A stretch of 64,000 nucleotides of DNA from Tetrahymena elliotti 4EA (GCA_000231825.2 AFXF02001781.1:1-64000), one strand, 5' to 3'; positions 25,204-38,723 are shown, numbered from the stretch's first letter. A program made the numbers and translations. The notes: generated by a model from the letters alone, not told the origin.

Positions 25204-28043
25204 TCATTAATACTATTAAATGCTATATTTTATCTTTCTAAATTTATAATCATGGCTATCTTACTAAGGTATTGTTTTTATTTTGAATAGCATTTACTTA
25301 TTTAGAGAGTCTTCTTCTTCCTCCATTTCTATTATCAATATTATAAAAACATTTCAACATTAAATAATTTACCAAAATAAAGTGCTTATGAATCAAAGTA
25401 GAAGAAATTTAAATCATACCTTTAATTAGTGATTCTGAGAGCTACCCTTAATCTATCATGTAACGATTAATTATCTTTTTAGCTGTTTTATTTATACAGT
25501 AGTGCCTAGCCTTTTTGCCATAAAAGTCAATCAAATATGCCTTAACTGTTTGCTTACTTCTGAGGATATGCTCAATTGAAAGTATATTTTCAGTTTTTGC
25601 AGCATAAATCAGAGCAGTTGCCATTTTCTAGTAAAGTAAAAAAATATTATTTTTAATAAATAGGAATAAATAGTTACCTTGTCTTATCTATTTATATCTT
25701 AGTTATCCTTTTACAAAACCAATTCAACCAAATCATCTTAGTTTGATTCTGCTGCATATATTAGAGGAGTTTTTCCTTCCTAAATAATTTATTTAAAATA
25801 TTCTCTTCTATTTTTAAATTTATAAAGTTTACATTATCCACACAATCTAAGCTTTTGGCCTTCCTAATAAAAAATTTAGCTAGTGTGTATGCTTATTCTT
25901 TTATTGATAGGAAAATACAATTTTCTCCTTGCTTTATTTTATTATAAAATATGGAATTTAATCGAATCCAAATTGAAAAGTATTACTTTATTATTTTATG
26001 TAACTAAAACATTTAGACTATAGTCTTAGCATAATTCCATAGCAGAATCATAATATTAATGTTTTATAGCTAATAGCATTAAATTATTCCCATTTTCATC
26101 TACTGAAAGAGGTGAATTACCTCTTTTAATTAGTTCATAGACTAAACCTAACTTATTGTTTTCAACAGCCAAAAACATAATCTTATGATCTAATTTACCA
26201 TAATACAAAATTTAATATAATTTATACATAAAACATATATTACGTTAAGTAGTATCTGCTAAAGCACCTCCTTTAGAAAATAAATAATTAATAAGATCTA
26301 TTTAGTTTCTTTGGAATGCATAATCTACACAAGTCTTCTTTTTCTATTTTATGTAAGCAATAAGAATATTATCATAACAAACAAATTTACATCATCAACT
26401 ATTGTTAAATTAGTTCCTCCTTCCACTAAATCATATATACCTTCTAAATCATTATTTAAAATGCTATAAAATATAGCTGTTCTATTTGCCTATATTATAT
26501 TTATCTTATTAATTTCTGATTAAAAAATTAAAATTATATTCAGAAAAGTCAATTTTATAACATTAATTTAAAAGAATCTTATTTTTTTATGAAATACTTT
26601 TGCTATTCGTCTGCCAATATTTTGTTTATGTAAAGGTAAATTTTTTAATTTAATGATAATTAAAAATTTTACTTCGTCTGTTACATTAGGATCAGCTTTT
26701 GCTGTAAGTAAAGTCTTTATCATATCACTTTAAGATAGTTTAGCTGCCATCATTAAGTATGTAACTTTATTAGTAAAAAATCTTACATTTAGATTGATAT
26801 ACTTTTAACTTGTGTCTAGAATCACTCCTAATATATCATTAAAATTCTTTTTGATAGCATGTATAATACTGTTATCACCTTTCCAATCTGTTAAGTTGGG
26901 ATTTGCTCCAAGCTAAAGAAAATTACGAACAGCTATTTTAATATTTTGAAATGCTTGAGGATAAATTAGAAAATTTATTTTTTATACCTTCAATATTTCC
27001 TTGTATTACTGCTTCCATAAGCATAGTCCTACCTTTTTAATTTATAACCTTATCCATATTAGGATCTTCAACAGGTTTTGGATTTTATTTTAGAACATTA
27101 GCAGATTGAACTCTAGTAAGAAATTATTTTATTCTTTCTTAATTAGAAGGATGATTTGTTTTTGCAGTTTCTTGGGGTTATTTTAATGATGAATAGTTCT
27201 AATTGTTTTAATCAATTTTAAATACTTAAGGCTGAACACTTATAGTTACTTTCTTTTCAACAGATTATTGGCGATGAAAAAAGTTGAAAATATTTTCAAC
27301 TGATGATTTTGGTGGAGACATTATTTATGATATTGATTTTATATTTACTACTGATTAAGGTCTATTTAATATCATGTTTCTCTTAAAATGATTAACCCAA
27401 CCTTATATTTTTGATAGATAAAAAGATAATTAAAGAGTTTGTTAATTTTCAAGAGCAAAAAAAGTAATTTCAAATTATGAAAAAGTTTCAAATATTTCAT
27501 CTTTACTTTATGGAAAATACTCTGTATCTAATGTTTTTATTGAATGAGCGTACTTGCAAGTATCCTTATATCTACATAATCCTGTTTACATAAACTATCT
27601 ACATAACCTCAATTTCTTTTATTGCTACTTTGAATCCTTTTTAAAAAACAAATAATTAATTATGAAAACTAAAAAAACTTAAAGCAATCGTAATCAAAAC
27701 ACCAAATAATCTAAATTCAGTTTATGATTATTGAATGCTAGTATAAATAAGTAAAGAAAACCTTAATTTAAGTTTCCATTTACAACTATTTCTACATTTC
27801 TTTTTATTTTAGCTAGGTTTGATTTGCTTAAATATCTCTCATTTCTTTACCTATGGCTGTAATTTCATTCAGCCTCTTTTCTAAATGCTACATATATACA
27901 TGTTTTTGGATTATTTTTTTTTGAGGCTTTTTGTTAGCCATACTAGCTTTCAGAAGTTTTTCTTTTTCCTCTTATTTTAAATAGTAGTGGTTCACATCGT
28001 TTATAATAGTTCCAACTCTTTTGTGAGTTTTATTTTAAAACAT
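25204..28043 (-). CDS. CCCH zinc-finger and ankyrin-repeat protein
   Basis: Exon 1 (28043-27762, 94 codons) is a basic coiled region. Exon 2 (27636-26988) carries one CCCH zinc finger, C106-x8-C115-x5-C121-x3-H125 ('FMQTGLCRYKDTCKYAHS'), of the RNA-binding type, followed by a low-complexity linker. From late exon 2 onward there are ankyrin repeats, for example 'LLTAKADPNVTDE', 'EGKTPLIYAAESNQDDLVEL' and 'MATALIYAAKTENI', spread over many short exons. The repeats end near 25440. A final acidic exon to TGA at 25204 is tentative, and a stop slightly further upstream is possible. The fusion suggests an RNA-binding factor scaffolded by protein-protein contacts. It is convergent with the GSKIP-domain gene, with ends about 155 bases apart. 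Confidence 0.8.
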
Positions 28044-28471
28044 TCTATTTAGTATTTTACTGAATTTTTATATAAAAACAACTCAAAAAAATCTTAATAT
28101 ACCAAATTAATTTCTAAAATGCAAATTAATGTATTAAATTCTTTTTAGAATCCTATATTACTAATAATAAACATTAAATAATTATTGAAACTTTACTGCT
28201 AAAATATTAGTTTAAAACTAGAATTTTAGGTTGTATTTATTAATTAAAAACTAATTATTTCATTGAAAAATTAATTAATATTTTTAAGCATGAAAAAATA
28301 CTTAAATTTACAGTGTTAGAATATCCAATTTTCACAATTAAAGTATTTGCAATAGCTTAAATAATTTTATTAAAAATAAAATTAAAAAATCAGTAAAGAA
28401 AATTTGGAAGATTGTGATACATTATATAATTTATAGATTAGTATATATTTATTTTAATAATATAAATAAAT
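28044..28471. other. Intergenic, no gene called
   Basis: Short AT-rich spacer holding the 3' flank of the giant surface-protein gene and the 5' flank of the CCCH/ankyrin gene. Nothing else is seen. Confidence 0.6.
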
Positions 28472-31400
28472 TCAATAAATCTATTATGGGAAATATTCAC
28501 TGGTTTTACTATCAGTACTCTATTTGATACCAGATATGTTGTTTAAAAGACTGGCGAACTTTTTACTACTGTTTCTTAACTAACTTTGGCTTGTCGAGTT
28601 TGATTAAAGATTTATAAATGCATTTTATGTCTTAAGCTATTTATTTAGAGTTTATTCTTGATTTTACTATGGCTATTATTATGCTTGTTATTGGTATTAT
28701 TATTGACTACCATCTGTTTAAAATTTATCAAAATTAGAAACATATTAATTTGAAGGAATCTAAGCCTATCTGTTATTATTGAAGCTATATAGCTATTGAT
28801 TGTTATTTTTACCATTTGATATGTTTTGGTTTTAGCTAAAAGAAGGAGGTTAGTTTTTATTATAATCAAATGCTTAATTACTCTTAGTATTGATAGGAGA
28901 GTTTTCAGAATAGTTATTGTTATTACTAGCTTAATTTTTTTCTTAAAATTTTGAGAAATGACTTAGCTATTATTATTACTAAAATTCCTAAGCAGAATAT
29001 TCTTGGATTTAACTGTTTTGATTGCTGGTTTACTATCCAATTTAAGGAGTACCATAAGAATTGGTCATATCATTAGCTTAAACTACATTTACTCTAGGAG
29101 AAACAAATTGACTATTTTATTAATTTGTATGGTTTTGCTTATTAATAGACTATAGCTGAGCATTCAAGCAATGATTTTCTTCAACTTCTTGAGAACTTTC
29201 AGTGTACTTTTCAGTAAGATTGTTTGAAGTCTAATCTTAAGAGGACTAAATTTGTTGAGAGATTCTATTTTATTACTTTTTTTCATAAAAATTATTTTAT
29301 TCTTACTTACTTGCATACATTTAATTTTTAATATTTTTTATATTCGAGTCTTAGATATCCACTTCAATATCTTCTTCATTTAATTAGTCTTCATCGGATA
29401 AGGCTTATTCTTGATTTTATTTAATTAAATTTTAATTCGTCGATTTTTTGACTACATTTTTTTGTTCTTTTGCTTCATCCAATAAAAGGCAAGATGGTGA
29501 AAATACAATTTTACTTTATACTTCTAAATGTTTTTCTTATGCAGTCAGCTTTTGATCACTCAAATCATTTGATGATAAAGATTTAGTACTCGATTTATTT
29601 AGATTTTCTTATGTCTTTAATTCATTTTTCGAATATGATTAAATGCTCTTTGTTGATTACTTTTCAAAATTTCCAGTATTAACTTATTCAGGTGAATGAC
29701 TTTTATCTTCATAAGTTTATTTTTAATTATTATTAACTATTTGTTGATGATAGTTATTTCTATTAGGGTCGTAGTTAAAATTTTTTTAATTACTTTTTAG
29801 TTGTGTAATTTATTGCTTAGTTGGATCATTATCCAAGTTACTGTTAAGGTTACTCATTTCTTTTAATTTGCTTCCTTCCTAAGATTCAAACTACTGTTAA
29901 TAGTTATTCTAGATGTTAATATGGTTATTTGAATTAATAGGAGACCTCTATCCTATGTTTTAGAATCTTTCTTAAACTTACAACTCAAAGGAAGAATTAA
30001 AGTTAGATGGTGTTAATTCATGATTGATAGATTAATTTATAGGAGTGGAATTATTTAAGTTTTGATTTTGTTAAATACCATTGTTAGCTATTAAAAAGGA
30101 CTAGCTTTCTTACTTACTATAAACTGACTAACAAATTCTTGGAATTTATTTTTTTTCTTTAATAATATTATTGTTATTAACGGCGTTGTTCATTTAATTG
30201 ATTTTTAACTCATTTTGAATTATGGATTAGTCTTACTAGTTACTACCTTTCTTTGGATTGTTTTCTAATTGTATGACTGTTGTACTTCTTGGAATGTTAT
30301 TTCTTGTAACACTTATTTGCTAAATATCTGATGAGGAGTAAGTAGGATTTTTAGCAGTCATATAAATAGAATGAGCTTAAAATTGATTTTAATGATCTAT
30401 AGCTTATATTGTTTTAGTTTATATTAAAGTGGATGAGAAATTTTTTAAGTCAAGCTATTTCAACTTATACTAAGCAACATTTTCGTTTACAGAATCAAAG
30501 ATAATTTCTAAATGATATTTTTTATTGGGTACTAGCAAGAAAAGAAGTAATATCACTATTAATAAATGGAAGAATCCAAATTCAATAAAGAAAAATGGAG
30601 GTATTAGTACACTTCTATAATTGTATGTGTAATACATTACCCATGCATCAAGAGCTAATGTTGCAATTCCTATCAAAAGACAAAATTGTAAACCTTTTTT
30701 AATAGTGTGCTATAGCAACTATGAATTGCTAAATGGTATATAATATATATCTTTTATATGAGAAAAGTTACTTCTGTACATCAGAAATATTTTAAAATTC
30801 ATTATTATTGCTGCATTTTATAAAACTCTGACAGTTTTGTAGTTTGGTTAGTAGAGATTATAACCTTAGTCTTTAGATAGAGATTTCTTGAATCTATAGG
30901 CAAAGAAATACTATGTGATAGTATAAACCAAAAACAGCAAACCTACAAGTAATATTGGTAAAAACTATTCAAGAAGACATATCTTAACTGTAAAAGCAAT
31001 TAACAAGATAATTTCGATCAAAGAATAAAATGAGAGTAGGACTGATACTAATAAAAGACTTTTTATCTTAAAGATCTTCCTTACTATACAATATATTGTG
31101 ACACAAAATATATATAGAGAAATGTAAGGTAGATTGTATTCAAGATTGTAAACAAAATCTCTGAGAGGATCATTAGTACTTGTGATTTCTTCACAGTGAC
31201 CTACACTATTCTAGTCATATATTAATTTATATTTATTAGCACATTATATGCATACATTTAAGTTGTAAGGATCGCATGAAGAGCAGTTGAGATCTGAATC
31301 AGAAGCCAAACACCTTAAGCATACCTGCTATTGATATTGTTAGCTTTGTACTCTTACATATTTTTCAGGGCATGTTGATTCACACTTACTCTATTCAGGA

Positions 31401-34400
31401 AGAAGGATAGAAGATCCTGAGCATGAAGTGCATTTAATGTCTAAACCTGAGCAATTGAGGCATGGAGAAGTGCAGGTATATAATGGTGTTAAATTAATTA
31501 AAGATGAAGCTAATTCAACTACTTTACCAGAATTATCTATGTTACATATAGATAATTTAAATTAAGATGACGTTCCACTTTAGAATGGACCATTATTCAA
31601 TTTATTTTGTATTCCAGTTAATGAAATTATCATATTAGTATTAATTGGGATAGATGATATAGTTAAAAGTTATCTGTAGTTTTAATTAGATTAGTCATTT
31701 TATGATTGATTAACTTAAATTGTTTCAGTACTAAGATGTCTTCTTTAATTTATTGGTAAAAATTTTGTAATTAAGATAGAATGAGTTGCTTACTGATAAC
31801 TACAAATGATGCTTGTGTTTTATGAAATATCCTTTAAGAGTAAGTAGCAACTTATGTTTTAGTTATTTAAACCTATATCAGCTGGAAGATAAATTATTAT
31901 TGATTAACTTTAGCTTATAGGAATAGGATTGTTTAGATTTAATTTATAAGTTGTTACTTGTCCCACTTTGTAGCTGTCTGGTGCTACTGACATCTATTAG
32001 AATACTACAGGATCATAGCCTATTTAGTTTCCTCTTTTTGCAACTTCAGAAAATTATGAAGTTGCCACAAGATAACTTTAGGAATCATAAATCCAAAATA
32101 GAAGAGGAGCAGATATTACATTAGAGAAAGGATTTTAAAGGTTAGAAATAGTAAACTAAATCAAGGTATTAGGTGCTATTGGTGACTACATTTATATAGT
32201 TACATTGGTATTAATTTGATTGCAACTCAAAGTTACAGGTAAACCCTATATTCCACTGCATAATACACTTGATTAATTATCTGATAAAAGATCAAGAAGA
32301 TTTATAGTTAAAATATCACCAGAAAGTATCTGAACAGGAGACTAAAGAGTAAAAATGTACATAGTTTTGTCTCCAATCAAGAAAGATTAAGGTTAAACAC
32401 TGAAAATTTAAAGAGAATTAGGTATACTCATAGTAACGCTTCCTTTACTGCTACTTGTTTAAATTGTATCAACTATACTTTTAGTAGGTGACAAAGTAGT
32501 AATATTTAGTTACCCAGTAGGTCTAGTAGATCTCGGATTTATCATACCATTTATGAGAATTGAGACTTCAGAACCTGCAGGTAGGCTTTATAGGGGTTAA
32601 AGTTTTATTTCAATAATATTTCCTATGCTCAGAGTGCATGAATTTTAAGAGGAGAATTATCCGCTTGTAAATTAACATGAGAAAGAAGATTAAGTAATTT
32701 ATTTGAATAGAAAATCATCAATAGGAAAGTAAATGTCTATATAGCTATTTGGTATTAATTAAGAGGTTGTTTTAAAGGTGATAAGGTAGTTATTTTAATT
32801 AAAAGTAATCTAATTATTAACACCTTAAAATTTAAGTAGATTGATCTATCCACTCTATGCAATAACATGACTACTATCATCGCTTTAGATATTTTAATAT
32901 ACTTATAGCCAATTAGGGTTACTACTTTTTTGTACTTCTACTTAAATTAAAAAAGGCTGAGTTTCAGCTGTAGAAAAAGGATTTACAACTGTTTTCAAAT
33001 TGATAGCAATTTGGTTATTATTTTAGATAAAAAAGTTATAAATTCTAACTACTGAATCAGATGGCATCTCGCAAGTTGCTGAAGTTGAAAAATTATCAAA
33101 TTAAATGAAATTTTGGTAGTTATTACAACTTACTATTCCATTTCCTAACATTGAGCTGATCATATTAGTAGAGAAACTTAATTAACTAGGTAGATTAATG
33201 GTGATTCTATTTGAAGCCATACTTTTTACATCTAGAGAGCTTACAAGATTAAGTTAAAAAATGTATGAGCTAACTACCTATACTTATTTTGGTGAAAAAC
33301 TAAATTTATCAACAGTAAGCTAATTAGTTGTAGTTTAGTACTGGATGGTGTTAAGATCTTGGTAAGCTATATATTGTAACGAGTTATCAGAATATACTAT
33401 TGTTTAGAAGAATGTAGATGTCTAATAAGCTCCTTAATAGTTTTAAAGTCCATTCAATTTAAAGTAAAATTTTGTATCATCACCAGCTACACTTATGTCT
33501 GATTAAATAAGTATTGATTAGTCGTTCTAAATAGAAAGGGTAATTTATCTTCCGTCTAGTGTTTATCCTTAAAGTTAGCCTTTTAATATCAATTTTAAAA
33601 TGTTCGATTTTTGATATTTATCGAAATAAATGAAAATATTTACTCTAAAAATTAGATATCACAAAATCTGTTGGTAATTTAAAAGAAACTATAAAACTTG
33701 GAGAAAAGAATGTTAATGCCTTTAAGTTTACTACTAAACTGGTTGTATTCAATGTATTCTAATTAGAGGAAGCAATTGTTATGGAGCTTGGATTGTTAGC
33801 AATAGAAGCGTTTACTGATTTATTATTTTCATATTAAATCACACCACCATTTGCTTAGCCATACAAAGAGATATCAAATCCTACTACAGGTTAAGTAGAA
33901 ACTGGTGCAAGAACATTTGCAATCTAAATGTTCAAATCAGAAATAGCATTCTAAGGAGCTGTAAGTATACCAGTTATGTTTAGGTAGTTTTGAGCATTGA
34001 GATTACATGGTAGGTTGATATTTCCTGATTACTATTTCACATTAAAAATTTTAAAATATAAATTACTTCTACTTTTAAATTACCTATTATAAAACGCAAG
34101 AAACTGGATTATTGATAAAATTCATAGAAGCTTTGAGGAGGCTATACTTTGGAAACTTAATTGATATAACTAAATCAGATGGTAGTAGAATTTATGGTGA
34201 AATATTTAAATTTAATGTCCCTTAAACATTCGTTTTTTAGCCATTATTAAAATACAGCTAAATTTTATCTTTTAAAAAATTTAATTAAAATCAAAAAGAT
34301 ATTAAATATAATTTACTGCTAGAATTTATGGGTAATATTGAAAGGTCATTCGAATATGATTTACTCTAATATTAATCATATACTTAAATAGGGATCTAAT

Positions 34401-34767
34401 AGGTACCTGAGTATGATGGATTTATAAAATTATTAAACTCTACTTTAGAATTGCCATTGTTAATTACTATGGAAAACTAGATAAGGAAATTAGAACCTAT
34501 ATTTTATGTAAAATATTGTATATCTTACGAATTCTAAGTTATTTTCAAATTAGCGATCGCATTTTAAAACTCTTACGAAAATTAGAATTTCACGTTTAGA
34601 GGATATATATTTTGATATGTGCTATTCCAGTTTTAAAAGTTATTAAACTATACATTGAACAGATTAGATTGCCCTACTTAGTTATTTTAAAGAGATGAAG
34701 TAATTGATTAACTAAATACTTAGCAGTTTAGACACAAGATAGCTACCAAAACTTGATATTTTTTCAT
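28472..34767 (-). CDS. Giant surface protein: signal peptide, beta-rich ectodomain, Cys-rich stalk, multi-pass C-terminus
   Basis: The start MKKYQVLVAILCLNCQVFSQ is a classic signal peptide. More than 1000 residues of Asn/Gln/Ser/Thr-rich beta-type sequence follow, with recurring strands such as 'ASNRITINLPSQLSF'. A Cys-rich stalk of furin-like or EGF-like spacing covers roughly 31180-31480 on the plus map, with motifs like CxNCSGLDxxCTSC and CSSCDPYNLNVCIQC. About six hydrophobic segments follow (plus-map 31170 to 30490, e.g. 'LLIVILLLFLLVP'). The last ~600 residues are a cytoplasmic Gln/Asn-rich tail ending at TGA 28474-28472. Small introns occur around 33.6 and 34.05 kb and their exact borders are not all fixed. 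This matches large cysteine-rich membrane proteins abundant in Tetrahymena. Ligand and role are unknown; adhesion or sensing is inference. Confidence 0.75.
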
Positions 34768-35684
34768 TTAATCTGATTGATTTACAGTAAAATCAAAATC
34801 TATTTATTTCTATTTTTTATATTTTTAGTAAATTGTTTATTTGTTATTAATAATTGATTTGCTTAATTAATAAATTAGTATTTAAACCCACAAATTAATT
34901 AGAAAATTAATTCATGTATCTTTTGTAGTATCCTAGTTGATACAGTTAATAATTTTAATTATTTTAGTAAAATTAAAAAATTCTCTCAATTTTTTTAATT
35001 AAATATTACTTTTAAGGCATAATCAAATAAATTTTTAAAATATCGGCTAGCATTAATCAGCTTTTAATAAATATCTGTCATTGATTTTCAGATAGATTTT
35101 ATATTTACTTTTAAAATAAAACATTTAAATTATTTGAAAATAGTTTGTTACTTGATTAAAAAAATTTATACAAAATTAAAAATTTTAAAGCTATTTCATG
35201 AATATTGACTATCTAAAAATTATTGATATTATCATTTTAAAAATATGTTAAAGGAAAAGTTTTGCAACATAAAAAAAAATAATATTTTTTACCATCAATT
35301 AAATGAAGTTAAAATGAATTTTATTCAAAGAAATAAAAATGTAGTTTTATCTAAATGTTATAAAACATAAAGATTGTAGATTTATTAGTTAATATATTAT
35401 TTTAGTAATTATAAACTGATAAATATATTTGTTAATAGAAATTTCTAAATAATTTGAGATGCTCCTATTTAAAGAAAAACAAATTTAATTAATAAGCAGC
35501 ATGCTTGTTTGTAGAAATTTGTTTGAATATTTTTTTAAGCTTTAAAAGAAAAACAAATTAATTTAATTATTGTATCTTTTTAACTAAATCAAAAGCCTTA
35601 GCTTGGTTAAATTACAACTTAAATCTAAAAGAATTATAGCTAATAAAGCAACAAAATAAAAATAATAGTCAATAGGTTAAATCA
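34768..35684. other. Intergenic between divergent genes
   Basis: About 0.9 kb separating the minus-strand surface-protein start from the plus-strand PAM16-like start. AT-rich, with no open frame of protein-like composition. Both promoters should lie here, but no motif is distinctive. Confidence 0.6.
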
Positions 35685-36807
35685 ATGGTACCTAATCCCT
35701 TTTTTTAAAAAGTCATAGTTAAAGTTATTACCTCTTTTGCTAAATCTTTTCGCTCTGCATACTCAAGCACTTTAAGGAGTAATTGAAATAATTTTGAAAT
35801 TGAAATTTATAATATAATTGTAACAAATAATTGAATTATCAAAAAGAGAACAATGCAGCAAATGGAAAAAAAGTATACAATTTTGATTGGAATGATATTT
35901 TCAAGCATCATAAACTAAATGTATTGAATTACTTAAATTTTGAAAAAGTGAAAGCTTTTAATCCTTTTGAGAATCTTAAGAAATAACCTGAAGATGGCAC
36001 ATCTAAAAGTAACATACATAAAATGTCTTAGTAGGAAGCACTTAAAATATTAGCAATAGAAAGCGAAACATAACCTACTTTGAAATAAGTTATGGAGGTA
36101 ATAATTTTTTTTTTAAAAAAAGGAATTTTGTTATTGTTCAATTTGATTAATAATTTTTAATATTATTAAAATAAATTAGAGGTAGAATAAATAATTTTAT
36201 ATTAACAATATAAATTTTTTTATAAAAATAGCAATATTTATTCTTATACTCTAAAAATAAACCTGAAAATGGAGGATCTGCTTATATTTAAGCTAAAATT
36301 TTAAATGCCAAAGATATGCTTGTTGAATAATTAGGAGGAAATTCAGCTGAAATGTAATGGAGAGAAATTAATGGATTTTTAGATGATGAAAATTTAGTTT
36401 TTGATAAAAAGCCTGAAGCTTAAAAAGATGTTAAAGATGCATAAAATGAAATTTTAGAAAGTACTTTAGAAGCAGAGCCAGAAAACAAGGAGCTGAATGA
36501 AGAAGAAGAACTCAGAAAGTAAGAAGAAAAACTTAAATAAAGTGAATTAAGTGATGAAGAAAGTTCTGATGAAGAAGAAGAATTAAAAGAAAAAGAAGAA
36601 AAGAAAGAAGGGGAAGAAGATAAAAAAGATAACCAAGTTAGCAAGGATGCTGATACTTCTCTTGATGGAGAACTTGGTAAATATAGTGAAGAAAATCCTG
36701 AAGAACATGAAAATCATGAAAAAGAAGAACATTAAAATGATGATGAAGTTGAAGAGCTTATGAAAGCTATTGAATCTAAAAAGGAATAATCTAAAAAAAA
36801 GAAATGA
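35685..36807 (+). CDS. PAM16: PAM16/TIM16-like mitochondrial import motor subunit with acidic C-terminal tail, 302 aa
   Basis: Exons 35685-35778, 35859-36097 and 36232-36807 give 302 residues. PAM16 is the J-like subunit of the inner-membrane presequence translocase motor; it pairs with PAM14/TIM14 and regulates mtHsp70. Exon 1 has the family N-terminus, hydrophobic then 'SFAKSFRSAYSSTL'. Exons 2-3 have 'MSQQEALKILAIESE' and 'YLFLYSKNKPENGGSAYIQA' plus 'KILNAKDMLVEQL', the degenerate J fold that lacks HPD, as expected for PAM16. The 7-base-shifted ATG inside the first intron is not used: only the spliced frame links the N-terminus to the J-like part. Unlike ordinary PAM16 (about 125-150 residues), a linker of some 50 residues precedes the J-like part. 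About 150 extra residues follow it, mostly Glu/Lys/Asp. The tail has no recognised domain. Confidence 0.85.
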
Positions 36808-37371
36808 AATAAAGATTAAGATTATTATTTAAACTTACTTGTATATAAAATATTATGTATTTTTTTATTTTAAATTTTATTGTAAAATAAAATTGGGAAA
36901 AAAATATTTACTCACCATAGAAAATTATTTCAAATATTATTCAAACCATTTTTTGCTTTTTGTTAGAAATATAAAGAATGGAAATTAAATTATAAAAATA
37001 TTTGAATAACTATGATACAAAAGTTTTTATTAATTTAAAATGGTTTACTTTTAATAGCTGTCATTCTATTTAAAAAAAATTAATTTAAAAAAAAAACATT
37101 TTAAAAAGAAGTTTAAATGTGAAGAAAAGTTTATTTAAGAGACATTTTCACAATAATAGACAAGTGTTTTTTTCTAAAAAGTTCGTCAAATAGACTATTT
37201 ATTATTTTACATTGAATTTTTGATAGGATTTTGACTGGTTTATATTATAATTAAAATTAATTTTACTCTGTCGTTTCTGATAACAAATAAGTAGGAAAAA
37301 AACTAAAAAACATTTAAAGTATAAACATAGCTATTATTTTTAAGTAATTCATAATATTGCTGTTAATTAAC
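36808..37371. other. Intergenic, no gene called
   Basis: AT-rich spacer between the PAM16-like and ATG8-like genes, both on the plus strand. No other feature is seen. Confidence 0.6.
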
Positions 37372-38024
37372 ATGATGTAAATGCTCTTCGAAATTATATA
37401 ATAAGAAAAACCATAAACTGATTTAACTTAAATTTTATACAAATATATTTACCCTCTTGATTAGAGGATTTAAGAATGTAAATAAATTTTAGAGTAATAT
37501 CCTGATTATGTTCCTTTAATAATAGAAAAACATCCAAACTCTAAGTTAGATGATTTTAGAAAACGCAAGTAAGCTTTTATTAAAATAACATTTTGAATAA
37601 AAGATTTCAAAATCAGAAATTTTTAAAAAATATTTTAGATTTTGATCTATTTTTTTTCCTAAAATAAAGATTAGTTATTTAAGGCAAAATGGACATTTTA
37701 AAGGTGCAATCTGTAATAAGAAATAATATAAAACTAAACGAAAATGAAACTATATCGATTTTTGTTCATAATGGTTATATGGAGTAGTTGAAATTATTAA
37801 ACTTAGGTAAGCTATTAAATCTTTTAAAATAAAAAGTTTTTAACTTGGGTTTTTAATGCATATCATTGAATAATTTAGAATTTAAATTTTAACCTAAAAC
37901 AAAAAAATAAAATATTTTTTTATTAAACTAACTAGGTTCTCGCTTATCTGACATATATAGTTCATATTAATAAGATGATGGATTTATTTACATTACATAT
38001 TGTGAATTTAGCTCTTTTGGTTGA
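37372..38024 (+). CDS. ATG8: ATG8/LC3/GABARAP-family protein ending in glycine, 140 aa
   Basis: Exons 37372-37568, 37670-37806 and 37936-38024 total 423 bases. ATG8 is the ubiquitin-like protein conjugated to phosphatidylethanolamine on autophagosome membranes. The sequence shows the family order: an N-terminal helix region, 'YPLDQRIQECKQILEQYPDY', then 'VPLIIEKHPNSKLDDFRKRK'. Next come 'VIRNNIKLNENETISIFVHN' and the C-terminal 'DDGFIYITYCEFSSFG'. The last codon before TGA (38022) is Gly140. Most ATG8 precursors carry extra residues that ATG4 removes to expose this glycine; here it is already terminal. The N-terminus is about 20 residues longer than typical; a later methionine is possible. 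Splice phases 2 and 1 fit exactly. Confidence 0.92.
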
Positions 38025-38723
38025 AATAATTTATCCATTTTTTTTGCTTTGATTAAGATTCTATAAAAATATGTTTGTTTCAAAAAAACTAATTTATTAC
38101 TTAAAGACTTAAATTAATTTATTATTTTAAATTCATAATATTAATAAATAATAATGGTATTATTTTAAAATAATGATAAATTTAACAATAAGTAACATGC
38201 ATAATATTTTTGTTTATTAATTTAGTAAATATTTATTTTATGAGCTATTAATTGTTATCTAAATTTAACAATCTGATATGCTTTCAAGAAGGCTTGTAAA
38301 AGAACTATAGATTTATACAAACAACATTTGATTTTGTAAAAAAAAAAACTTTGAAAAATTAGTAACATTAAAATTGAATTGCAGTCTTAATAAATAAATA
38401 ATTAAATTTTAGATTCGAGTTCTTTTTATTTTTTGTTGATTGCTTTAAAGTTAAGTTTAAAAAATTCAAATTGAAGAATGATATTAGATGAAAATTGAAT
38501 AAATGATAAGTGATGATAACTAAATATAAATTGTATATGTAAGAAAAAACAATTAATAATTGAGCAAACTTAGAATTTATTAAATCAAAATTAAATATTC
38601 TAGTAGCTTATTGAATATATTTTTGCACTTTTATAAATTTTAAATCAATATCTAAAACAAAAACAAAGCATTTCATTTTCTAAAATTTAAGAAGAAGAAT
38701 GAGTACTCTATAATTAGGAAAAA
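38025..38723. other. Intergenic between convergent genes
   Basis: 3' flanks of the ATG8-like gene and the Ca2+-ATPase gene. AT-rich, no supported feature. Confidence 0.6.

Noticed and set aside
36420..36644. Minus-strand Ser/Leu-rich open frame
   Set aside because: It is the antisense of the Glu/Lys-rich tail of the PAM16-like gene; GAA/AAG codons read backwards give Ser/Phe/Leu.
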